The position numbers and the translations under genes are program-made. A stretch of DNA of 64,000 bases from Mytilisepta virgata (Eukaryota; Mollusca; Bivalvia; Mytilida; Mytilidae), in the NCBI GenBank assembly GCA_028015205.1, contig CM051518.1, positions 28,772,501 through 28,836,500 on the forward strand. Direction: 5' to 3'. The notes beneath the pieces are model-generated. The model was not told the origin of the DNA and made no database searches. It saw only the letters and a list, made by a program, of their open reading frames with translations. Numbering within the stretch: position 1 is the first letter of the stretch; each line of letters starts with the position of its first letter. Positions 53,561-64,000 of the stretch are shown here, one piece after another.

Positions 53561-54847
53561 ATTGTAAATACAATTCTTCTTAGAAAGTTCGGTAAAAATC
53601 CACGCGGGACCCCATAGGAAATGTTATCGTATCTCCTCAAAAAGTACAAATCGTACAGGGCTGATATTTGGCAGACAGCTAGGGGATATCCAGGGCTTTG
53701 TTTATGAGAAAAAATTATGACCCTAACTCCAACCAATTTCCTGAAAATAGCGTTCGCGCAGTGCAGTAATAGAAAGCTATTTTCCGCCATAAAACACAAG
53801 ATTCGTCCAAATTTTACCAATTTATTGCATCCGAATGTGAAAATTTCGCGTCAAATTAACAGTACTTTATTCACGAAAATGTCGTCTGCTCAACATGGCA
53901 CCGGAAATCTAAATAAATAAATCGTGAGATCAAATTTCTACATGAATCTTCATTCTGACATAAGTAAATGTGTACACGTACACTCCGTTTTCTATTTATG
54001 ACTATTTCCACATCAAACAGCAAAATGCATTATCCTGTGCCATGTTCATCCGACGACGTCCCCTCTCGAAAAGAAAGAAATAAACTAAGTCCAGACATAT
54101 ATCAATGGACGTCACGTGACATACACAACGTCATCCAATCCAGCGTCCCTGAAATAGAAGTAAACATTATAGTAGAAATGTACTTTTACTGTCACTTGTG
54201 TATCTAGAGAAATAAAAATACAATGCCCCCCCCCCCTTACATGTATTCAGCAATCCTAGGAAAACTTGCTATCTACAAATAAAAAAATAATTAATAAACA
54301 AACAAACAAACAAAAAAAGGCCCGTCCCGCCTTCAGAAAAGAGATATTGCTACTTCATTATTTTTTTTTTTCTTTCTTTCTTTTTTTGTTTTTTTTTTTT
54401 TTTTTTTGACAATTACTATTTGGAAAAATACATTAAAAATTTAAGAGATTTCAAGAGAAAACAGAAGTAGCAATATCTCTTTACTGAAGACGGGACGGGC
54501 CTTTTTTTTTCTTTTTTTTTTGGGGGGGGGGGGTCTATTTTCTTTATTTCCCAAGAGTTATGCCCCTTGCCAAAAATAGAGGGGCAGGGCCTCTTTATGC
54601 AAAACTGGAAACGTGAATAAGGAAAGACCTTATCATTTGTGCTAGGCACAAATGACCTTTTAATGTGTAAATACAGCCTCCCCCCCCCCCCCCCTCCCTT
54701 TTCAATTTGATTTTTACTGAATTTACATGTAAATGCATATAAAGTACATGTACATGCATTTAAAACCTTAATGCACGTGCAAATTACAAGCCAATTAAGA
54801 CGACCAGAATCACCTGTGTGATTTAAATCTACTCGATTGCCATTAAT
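53561..54847 (+). mobile_element. N unit 3 (core plus tail)
   Basis: 1287 bp, same limits as units 1 and 2. First C-run is 11. Hairpin near 54640-54660, then the same tail ending CATTAAT. Confidence 0.7.
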
Positions 54848-55958
54848 ATTGTAAATACAATTCTTCTTAGAAAGTTCGGTAAAAATCCACGCGGGACCCC
54901 ATAGGAAATGTTATCGTATCTCCTCAAAAAGTACAAATCGTACAGGGCTGATATTTGGCAGACAGCTAGGGGATATCCAGGGCTTTGTTTATGAGAAAAA
55001 ATTATGACCCTAACTCCAACCAATTTCCTGAAAATAGCGTTCGCGCAGTGCAGTAATAGAAAGCTATTTTCCGCCATAAAACACAAGATTCGTCCAAATT
55101 TTACCAATTTATTGCATCCGAATGTGAAAATTTCGCGTCAAATTAACAGTACTTTATTCACGAAAATGTCGTCTGCTCAACATGGCACCGGAAATCTAAA
55201 TAAATAAATCGTGAGATCAAATTTCTACATGAATCTTCATTCTGACATAAGTAAATGTGTACACGTACACTCCGTTTTCTATTTATGACTATTTCCACAT
55301 CAAACAGCAAAATGCATTATCCTGTGCCATGTTCATCCGACGACGTCCCCTCTCGAAAAGAAAGAAATAAACTAAGTCCAGACATATATCAATGGACGTC
55401 ACGTGACATACACAACGTCATCCAATCCAGCGTCCCTGAAATAGAAGTAAACATTATAGTAGAAATGTACTTTTACTGTCACTTGTGTATCTAGAGAAAT
55501 AAAAATACAATGCCCCCCCCCCCCCCCCCTTACATGTATTCAGCAATCCTAGGAAAACTTGCTATCTACAAATAAAAAAATAATTAATAAACAAACAAAC
55601 AAACAAAAAAAGGCCCGTCCCGCCTTCAGAAAAGAGATATTGCTACTTCATTATTTTTTTTTTTCTTTCTTTCTTTTTTTGTTTTTTTTTTTTTTTTTTT
55701 GACAATTACTATTTGGAAAAATACATTAAAAATTTAAGAGATTTCAAGAGAAAACAGAAGTAGCAATATCTCTTTACTGAAGACGGGACGGGCCTTTTTT
55801 TTTCTTTTTTTTTTGGGGGGGGGGGGGTCTATTTTCTTTATTTCCCAAGAGTTATGCCCCTTGCCAAAAATAGAGGGGCAGGGCCTCTTTATGCAAAACT
55901 GGAAACGTGAATAAGGAAAGACCTTATCATTTGTGCTAGGCACAAATGACCTTTTAAT
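54848..55958 (+). mobile_element. N unit 4 (core only, ends at its 3' hairpin)
   Basis: Ends cleanly after hairpin 55928-55948 and ACCTTTTAAT, then ATT repeats of an M body. The absence of the ~180-bp tail here shows where the true 3' end of the N element lies. First C-run is 17. Confidence 0.75.
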
Positions 55959-57884
55959 TATTATTATTATTCTTCTTTTCCGCGGTCACTATAACAAAAG
56001 TGTCGCGACATATCTTTACGATACTTGGTACCATTATTCGGTCATACTCTGACTCGCTTTGACTGACCCTGCGAAACCGATCTATTTTTAGTAATGGAGT
56101 TATCTGCCCGACATTCAAAAACCTTGTTTGCAGATAAACTCAGAAACCGTAACCGTTATCAAAAATCTGAAGCGGGGAAAATGTTGCTAGACTTCTGGTC
56201 ATGATTCGTCACGCAAAAAAAAACATTTCGATCAACTTCCTAGTTACGCGTTTTTGACTCGAAAAGTGTCGCGACTCATCAAATTTTTTTTCTTCAAAAC
56301 GGTTAGTCCTAGAGACTTGGGACCTTCACCAATCATCCTGGATGACATATGTTGCATTCAAAAATGTCAAGGTCAAAGGTCAAATCTCAAGGTCAGAGGT
56401 CATGGTACACCTTGTTATCAGGTTAACTCAAAAACCATACAAAATTTAAGCAGACATGTAATGGGGAAAATACTTGTCTCATTTAGACCTTTATTTGATA
56501 TAAAGGGCCGAACCCTGTACGACAAACGGTTTTCGAGTTATAGCCCTTAACGCGTTTCGGCTAAATGGTTTTTGGCCTATAACTTGAAAATGGTTCGAGA
56601 TAACATAGTAAACATATGGGTTATTGGTGACTGTCAACTTATTCCCTTCAATTTAAAATCAAACTCGATTGGCTAATGGCGGCCATTTTCAAAATGGCCG
56701 ACACTGTAAACAGTTTTTGTGGAAAAGCACGTAAACCGTACAAAATTGAAGCAGACAATACATGGGAAAATTGTTCGTCACGTCGAAATCTACAAAAAAG
56801 TCTTCAGGACCGAAACCGTAAGTTCTACGATGACTCCTTAAAGAGTTACTGCCCCTGACGTATGTTTGTTTTATACTATATCTCGAAAACCATTATAGAT
56901 ATGAAGAAAATGTTAATATAAAAAAAGATCAGTTACCAAAGATCTACATTTTAGTACCAAGGTCAAAAGTCAGATATCAAGGTCATCCAAAAAGCCCTTA
57001 GCAACCGATGGAAAAGTACCTAGCAACCATATATATTTATGTTCAGGATCATATTATAGAGCCATAGAGGTCAAAATGGAAGGTCAAGGGTCAAGGTCAT
57101 CGAAAAAGTCCTTAGTAACCGACGGAAAAGTACCTAGCAACCATATATATTTATGCTGAGGATCATATTATAGAGCCATACAGGTCAAAATTGAAGGTCA
57201 AGGATCAAGGTCATTGAAAAAGTCCTTAGCAACCGATGGAAAAGTACCTAGCAACCATATATATTTATGCTCAGGATCATATTATAGAGCCATTGAGGTC
57301 AAAATGGAAGGTCAAAATCAAGGTCATTGAAAAAGTCCTTAGCAACCGATGGAAAAGTACCTAGCAACCATATATATTTCTGTTCAGGACTCTATTTTAG
57401 AGCTGTAGAGATGACATGGAAGGTCAAGGTCATCGAAAAAGCCCTTAGCAACCGATTGAAAAGTACCTAGCAACCATATATATTTATGTTCAGAATCCTG
57501 ATTTAGAGCTGTAGAGGTGAAAATGGAAGGTCAAGGGTCAAGGTCAATGAAAAAGTCCTTAGCAACCGATAGAAAAGTACCTAGCAACCATATATATTTA
57601 TGTTCAGGACCCGATTTTAGAGCTGTAGAGATCAAAATGGCAGGTCATGGTCAAGGTCATAGAAAAAGTCATTAGCAACCGATGTAAAAGTACCTAGCAA
57701 CTATATATATCTATGTTCAGGAACCTCTTTCAGAGCTGTAGAGGTCAAATCAAAGGTCAATGGTCAAGGTCATGGTGACAGAGTCCTATATTTTGACTAA
57801 TATCCTTAGCAACTGAGGATTAAAAGGTCAATTTGACACGGGAAAGACCTTGCAATTGTTCTCTGAACAATTGTCTTTTTAATT
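55959..57884 (+). mobile_element. M-family body (no 5' module found)
   Basis: ATT repeats and CCGCGG to hairpin 57853-57873. Has several private changes (e.g. TTGATATAAAGGGCCGAACC at about 56500). No M module is free to its left. Confidence 0.75.
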
Positions 57885-57890
57885 ATTATT

Positions 57891-57954
57891 AAGGTCTTTC
57901 CCACTACAGTGGAAAGACCTTATTGTATTTCTTCTGATTATTATTATTATTATT
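57891..57954 (+). mobile_element. 5' module of an M element, split from its body
   Basis: ATTG form with 6 ATT units. Bracket order assigns it to the M body starting at 63034. Confidence 0.65.
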
Positions 57955-58000
57955 AAGGTCTTTCCCACTACAGTGGAAAGACCTTATTGTATTTCTTCTG

Positions 58001-58037
<37 letters not shown>

Positions 58038-59953
58038 TTCTTCTTTTCCGCGGTCACTATAACAAAAGTGTCGCGACATATCTTTACGATACTTGGTACC
58101 ATTATTCGGTCATACTCTGACTCGCTTTGACTGACCCTGCGAAACCGATCTATTTTTAGTAACGGAGTTATCTGCCCGACATTCAAAAACCTTGTTTGCA
58201 GATAAACTCAGAAACCGTAACCGTTATCAAAAATCTGAAGCGGGGGAAATGTTGCTAGCCTCCTGGTCATGATTCGTCACGCAAAAAAAAACATTTCGAT
58301 CAACTTCCTAGTTACGCGTTTTTGACTCGAAAAGTGTCGCGACTCGTCAAATTTTTTTTCTTCAAAACGGTTAGTCCTAGAGACTTGGGACCTTCACCAA
58401 TCATCCTGGATGACATATGTTGCATTCAAAAATGTCAAGGTCAAAGGTCAAATCTCAAGGTCAGAGGTCATGGTACACCTTGTTATCAAGTTAACTCAAA
58501 AACCATACAAAATTTAAGCAGACATGTAATGGGGAAAATACTTGTCTCATTTAGACCTTTATTTGATATAAATGGTCGAACCCTGTACAACAAACGGTTT
58601 TCGAGTTATAGCCCTTAACGCGTTTCGGCTAAATGGTTTTTGGCCTATAACTTGAAAATGGTTCGAGATAACATAGTAAACATATGGGTTATTGGTGACC
58701 GTCAACTTATTCCCTTCAATTTAAAATCAAACTCGATTGGCTAATGGCGGCCATTTTCAAAATGGCCGACACTGTAAACAATTTTTGTGGAAAAGCACGT
58801 AAACCGTACAAAATTGAAGCAGACAATACATGGGAAAATTGTTCGTCACGTCGAAATCTACAAAAAAGTCTTCAGGACCAAAACCGTAAGTTTTACGATG
58901 ACTCCTTAAAGAGTTACTGCCCCTGACGTATGTTTGTTTTATACTATATCTCGAAAACCATTATAGATATGAAGAAAATGTTAATACAAAAAAAGATCAG
59001 TTACAAAAGATCTACATTTTAGTACCAAGGTCAAAAGTCAGATATCAAGGTCATCCAAAAAGCCCTTAGCAACCGATGGAAAAGTACCTAGCAACCATAT
59101 ATATTTATGTTCAGGATCATATTATAGAGCCATAGAGGTCAAAATGGAAGGTCAAGGGTCAAGGTCATCGAAAAAGTCCTTAGTAACCGACGGAAAAGTA
59201 CCTAGCAACCATATATATTTATGCTGAGGATCATATTATAGAGCCATAGAGGTCAAAATTGAAGGTCAAGGATCAAGGTCATTGAAAAAGTCCTTAGCAA
59301 CCGATGGAAAAGTACCTAGCAACCATATATATTTATGCTCAGAATCATATTATAGAGCCATAGAGGTCAAAATGGAAGGTCAAAATCAAGGTCATTGAAA
59401 AAGTCCTTAGCAACCGATGGAAAAGTACCTAGCAACCATATATATTTCTGTTCAGGACTCTATTTTAGAGCTGTAGAGATCAAAATGGAAGGTCAAGGTC
59501 ATCGAAAAAGCCCTTAGCAACCGATTGAAAAGTACCTAGCAACCATATATATTTATGTTCAGAATCCTGATTTAGAGCTGTAGAGGTGAAAATGGAAGGT
59601 CAAGGGTCAAGGTCAATGAAAAAGTCCTTAGCAACCGATAGAAAAGTACCTAGCAACCATATATATTTATGTTCAGGACCCTATTTTAGAGCTGTAGAGA
59701 TCAAAATGGAAGGTCATGGTCAAGGTCATAGAAAAAGTCATTAGCAACCGATGTAAAAGTACCTAGCAACCATATATATCTATGTTCAGTAACCTCTTTC
59801 AGAGCTGTAGAGGTCAAATCAAAGGTCAATGGTCAAGGTCATGGTGACAGAGTCCTATATTTTGACTAATATCCTTAGCAACTGAGGATTAAAAGGTCAA
59901 TTTGACACGGGAAAGACCTTGCAATTGTTCTCTGAACAATTGTCTTTTTAATT
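57955..59953 (+). mobile_element. Complete M element
   Basis: 5' module, 12 ATT units, body with the long 114-bp array, hairpin 59922-59942. Shares AACAATTTTTGTGG and GGACCAAAACCG variants with the partial copy at 63034, so these two are sister copies. Confidence 0.8.
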
Positions 59954-59968
59954 ATTATTATTATTATT

Positions 59969-61533
59969 AAGGTCTTTCCCACTACAGTGGAAAGACCTTA
60001 CTGTATTTCTTCTGATTATTATTATTATTATTATTGTTCTTCTTTTCTGCCATCAATTGACGAAAAGTGTCTTGACATATCTTTTCGATACTTGGTACCA
60101 TTATTTGGTCATACCGGTACTCGCCTTGACCGACCCTGTGAAACCGATCTATTTTTAGTAACGGAGTTATCTGCCCCAGACCGGAAAACCTTGTGCGCAG
60201 ATCTCCTCCTAAACCATAACCGGTATCAAAAATCGGAAGTGTGGAAAATGTCGCTGGACTCCTGGCAACATGTCATCACGCAAAAAAAAAAATTTCGATC
60301 AACTTCCTGGTTACGCGTTTTTGACTCGAAAAGTGTCGCGACTCGTCAAATTTTTTTCTTCAAAACGGTAAGTCCTAGAGACTTGGGACCTTCACCAATC
60401 ATCCTGGATGACATATGTTGCATTCAAAAATGTCAAGGTCAAAGGTCAAATCTCAAGGTCAGAGGTCATGGTACACCTTGTTATCAGGTTAACTCAAAAA
60501 CCATACAAAATTTAAGCAGACATGTAATGGGGAAAATACTTGTCTAATTTAGGCCTTTATTTCATATAAAGGGTCGAACCCTGTACGACAAACGGTTTTC
60601 GAGTTATAGCCCTTAACGCGTTTCGGCTAAATGGTTTTTGGCCTATAACTTGAAAATGGTTCGAGATAACATAGTAAACATATGGGTTATTGGTGACCGT
60701 CAACTTATTCCCTTCAATTTAAAATCAAACTTGATTGGCTAATGGCGGCCATTTTCAAAATGGCCGACACTGTAAACAGTTTTTGTAGAAAAACATGTAA
60801 ACCGTACAAAATTGAAGCAGACAATACATGGGAAAATTGTTCGTCACGCCGAAATCTACAAAAAGGTCTTCAGGACCGAAACCGTAAAACTTGTCGTTTT
60901 TGAGTTATTGCACTTGATTCGTATGTTAAAACTGGTTTTTTGCTTATAACTTTTAAACCGTAACCGATACTATAATAAACATGTATACTTAAAATGTTCC
61001 TTTTGTAAAAACCTACAATTTGAGTCCAAGAAGTGTATGATTCGGTTGAACAGTTTCAAAATGGCGGTCAAAACAAGTTTCGCAAAACATGTTTTTTGCC
61101 AATAACTTGAAAACCGTATTAGATAGTATAGTAAACATGTATACTTAAATGAATCAGTATGCAAAGACCTACAATTTGAGTCAAAGGTCAAAGATCATGG
61201 GTCAAGGTCATTCCCTAGCAACAAGGTAACGTTTATGAAAAGTCCATAGCAACCATATGTATTCTTAACCAACACTACCTTCTGAGTTTAGAATTAAGTT
61301 TTATAACCGGAAGTGACCTTCTGTCCATAGCAACCGACAAAGTCCTTAACAACCATACTTTTTCTGACACTAGGCCCCTTGATCTTTATTCTGGAACCTA
61401 TATGATAACTATTGGCAACATTTTATCGTAAACAAAATGACTCAATTGTCTTAAGTATTTGTATAGGACACCATAACACTAACTAGAGACGGGGAAAGAC
61501 CTCACATTTGTTCTCTGAACAAATGACTTTTTA
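59969..61533 (+). mobile_element. Complete F element, copy 2
   Basis: 5' module with the F-specific ACTG form, ATT tract, TTCTTTTCTGCC body, hairpin 61504-61524. Contains an extra segment near 60955-61090 (two GTAAACATGTATACTT blocks) compared with copy 1. The 186-codon frame from 59987 is an artefact of the ATT tract. Confidence 0.8.
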
Positions 61534-63033
61534 TTATTATTGTTCTTCTTTTCTGCCATCAATTGACGAAAAGTGTCTTGACATATCTTTTCGATACTTG
61601 GTACCATTATTTGGTCATACCGGTACTCGCCTTGACCGACCCTGTGAAACGGATCTATTTTTAGTAACGGAGTTATCTGCCCCAGACCGGAAAACCTTGT
61701 GCGCAGATCTCCTCCTAAACCATAACCGGTATCAAAAATCGGAAGTGTGGAAAATGTCGCTGGACTCCTGGCAACATGTCATCACACAAAAAAAAAAATT
61801 TCGATCAACTTCCTGGTTACGCGTTTTTGACTCGAAAAGTGTCGCGACTCGTCAAATTTTTTTCTTCAAAACGGTAAGTCCTAGAGACTTGGGACCTTCA
61901 CCAATCATCCTGGATGACATATGTTGCATTCAAAAATGTCAAGGTCAAAGGTCAAATCTCAAGGTCAGAGGTCATGGTACACCTTGTTATCAGGTTAACT
62001 CAAAAACCATACAAAATTTAAGCAGACATGTAATGGGGAAAATACTTGTCTAATTTAGACCTTTATTTCATATAAAGGGTCAAACCCTGTACGACAAACG
62101 GTTTTCGAGTTATAGCCCTTAACGCGTTTCGGCTAAATGGTTTTTGGCCTATAACTTGAAAATGGTTCGAGATAACATAGTAAACATATGGGTTATTGGT
62201 GACCGTCAACTTATTCCCTTCAATTTAAAATCAAACTTGATTGGCTAATGGCGGCCATTTTCAAAATGGCCGACACTGTAAACAGTTTTTGTAGAAAAAC
62301 ACGTAAACCGTACAAAATTGAAGCAGACAATACATGGGAAAATTGTTCGTCACGTCGAAATCTACAAAAAAGTCTTCAGGACCGAAACCGTAAAACTTGT
62401 CGTTTTTGAGTTATCGCACTTGATTCGTATTTTGAAAATGATTTTTTGTTTATAACTTTTTAACCATAAAAGATGGTGAATGAAACATTGGGTTCATTTG
62501 AAAGAGAATTAAAAGACCTACAATTTGAGCCCAAACAGTGCATGATTCGGTTGATTGGTTTCAAAATGGCGGCCAAAAACATATCATAAACTGCGTTATT
62601 TACCAATAACTTTTAAACCGTTGCACATTATATAGTAAACATGTATACTTAAATGAATCAGTATGCAAAGACCTACAATTTGAGTCAAAGGTCATGGGTC
62701 AAGGTCATTCCCTAGCAACAAGGTAATGTTTAGGAAAAGTCCATAGCAACCATATGTATTCTTAACCAACACTACCTTCTGAGTTTAGAATTAAGTTTTA
62801 TAACCGGAAGTGACCTTCTGTACATAGCAACCGACAAAGTCCTTAACAACCATACTTTTTCTGACACTAGGCCCCTTGATCTTTATTCTGGAACCTATAT
62901 GATAACTATTGGCAACATTTTATCGTAAACAAAATGACTCAATTGTCTCAAGTATTTGTATAGGACACCATAACACTAACTAGAGACGGGGAAAGACCTC
63001 ACATTTGTTCTCTGAACAAATGACTTTTTAATT
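61534..63033 (+). mobile_element. F-family body (no 5' module)
   Basis: ATTATTATTGTTCTTCTTTTC and CTGCCATC to hairpin 63002-63022. Carries a different internal block near 62430-62640 with TTTCAAAATGGCGGCC (YY1-like). No F module is left unmatched to its left. Confidence 0.75.
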
Positions 63034-64000
63034 ATTATTCTTCTTCTTTTCCGCGGTCACTATAACAAAAGTGTCGCGACATATCTTTACGATACTTGGT
63101 ACCATTATTCGGTCATACTCTGACTCGCTTTGACTGACCCTGCGAAACCGATCTATTTTTAGTAACGGAGTTATCTGCCCGACATTCAAAAACCTTGTTT
63201 GCAGATAAACTCAGAAACCGTAACCGTTATCAAAAATCTGAAGCAGGGGAAATGTTGCTAGCCTCCTGGTCATGATTCGTCACGCAAAAAAAAACATTTC
63301 GATCAACTTCCTAGTTACGCGTTTTTGACTCGAAAAGTGTCGCGACTCGTCAAATTTTTTTTCTTCAAAACGGTTAGTCCTAGAGACTTGGGACCTTCAC
63401 CAATCATCCTGGATGACATATGTTGCATTCAAAAATGTCAAGGTCAAAGGTCAAATCTCAAGGTCAGAGGTCATGGTACACCTTGTTATCAAGTTAACTC
63501 AAAAACCATACAAAATTTAAGCAGACATGTAATGGGGAAAATACTTCTCTCATTTAGACCTTTATTTGATATAAGGGTCGAACCCTGTACGACAAACGGT
63601 TTTCGAGTTATAGCCCTTAACGCGTTTCGGCTAAATGGTTTTTGGCCTATAACTTGAAAATGGTTCGAGATAACATAGTAAACATATGGGTTATTGGTGA
63701 CCGTCAACTTATTCCCTTCAATTTAAAATCAAACTCGATTGGCTAATGGCGGCCATTTTCAAAATGGCCGACACTGTAAACAATTTTTGTGGAAAAGCAC
63801 GTAAACCGTACAAAATTGAAGCAGACAATACATGGGAAAATTGTTCGTCACGTCGAAATCTACAAAAAAGTCTTCAGGACCAAAACCGTAAGTTCTACGA
63901 TGACTCCTTAAAGAGTTACTGCCCCTGACGTATGTTTGTTTTATACTATATCTCGAAAACCATTATAGATATGAAGAAAATGTTAATACAAAAAAAGATC
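63034..64000 (+). mobile_element. M-family body, cut by the window edge
   Basis: CCGCGG start through the GGCCATTTTCAAAATGGCC palindrome to the beginning of the AAAAAAGATCAG region. It has the same single-A deletion as 43860-45781. Continues beyond the window. Confidence 0.75.

Noticed and set aside
49044..55958. N doublets as a pure assembly duplication
   Set aside because: Not fully excluded, but differing C-run lengths, an E element between the doublets and the missing tail in unit 4 argue for a real array.

Overview
The window is a repeat-dense, AT-rich animal genome segment. The single long gene is a eukaryotic rolling-circle transposon gene with a polyadenylation signal and a 5' splice-acceptor-like site. 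Most of the rest consists of non-autonomous elements of the kind described in bivalve molluscs: short asymmetric terminal inverted repeats, a 3' terminal hairpin, microsatellites and tandem-repeat cores. Several background repeats (20.2-20.8 kb) look like mussel repeats I recall, so a mytilid-like bivalve is my best guess. That is memory, not a search result. I see no cellular host gene, no rRNA and no intact tRNA.

Layout. (1) 1-5109: nested Helentron-like elements. (2) 5110-6800: smaller repeats, including a second Helentron-like family (5684-6533) and a tRNA-like SINE fragment. (3) 6815-15469, minus strand: an intact 2884-codon Helentron Rep/helicase gene carrying two cysteine-peptidase-like domains, an 18-residue tandem repeat, DUF6570, the Y-x3-Y Rep nuclease, a PIF1 helicase and a C-terminal EEP endonuclease. 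(4) 15.5-25.5 kb: a graveyard of other repeats: 180-bp and 165-195-bp tandem families, two related 135-bp satellites, a CRE-bearing foldback MITE, a minisatellite and a decayed integrase gene. (5) 25.6-64 kb: about 20 further Helentron-like bodies.

Family names used below. All six are in plus orientation, and all end with GGAAAGACC(T/C) followed by a 21-bp hairpin. M (about 1.8-1.9 kb) has a body beginning CTTCTTCTTTTCCGCGG. F is related to M and its body begins TTCTTTTCTGCCATC. Q's body begins TTCTTCCGCCAGAAAAAC. P's body begins TTCTTTCTTTTCCGCC. E has a core of 289-bp tandem units. N is a 1287-bp unit without the usual 5' end. A complete M, F, P, Q or E element starts with a 5' 'module' of about 55 bp (AGGTCTTTCC plus inverted copy) and an (ATT)n or T-rich tract.

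Main result. 5' modules are stacked on the left and bodies are stacked on the right like brackets: each element has jumped into the (ATT)n tract beside the 5' module of an older one. Module sequence variants match the expected body family even across 4 kb of intervening insertions (Q, P and E at 27431-32817). This offers a mechanism for turning a dispersed transposon into a satellite-like array. The arrays are also saturated with AGGTCA nuclear-receptor half-sites, and E adds a TGACGTCA site to every monomer. The large Helentron gene is a candidate source of transposase, but its own ends were not found and do not visibly match the arrays.
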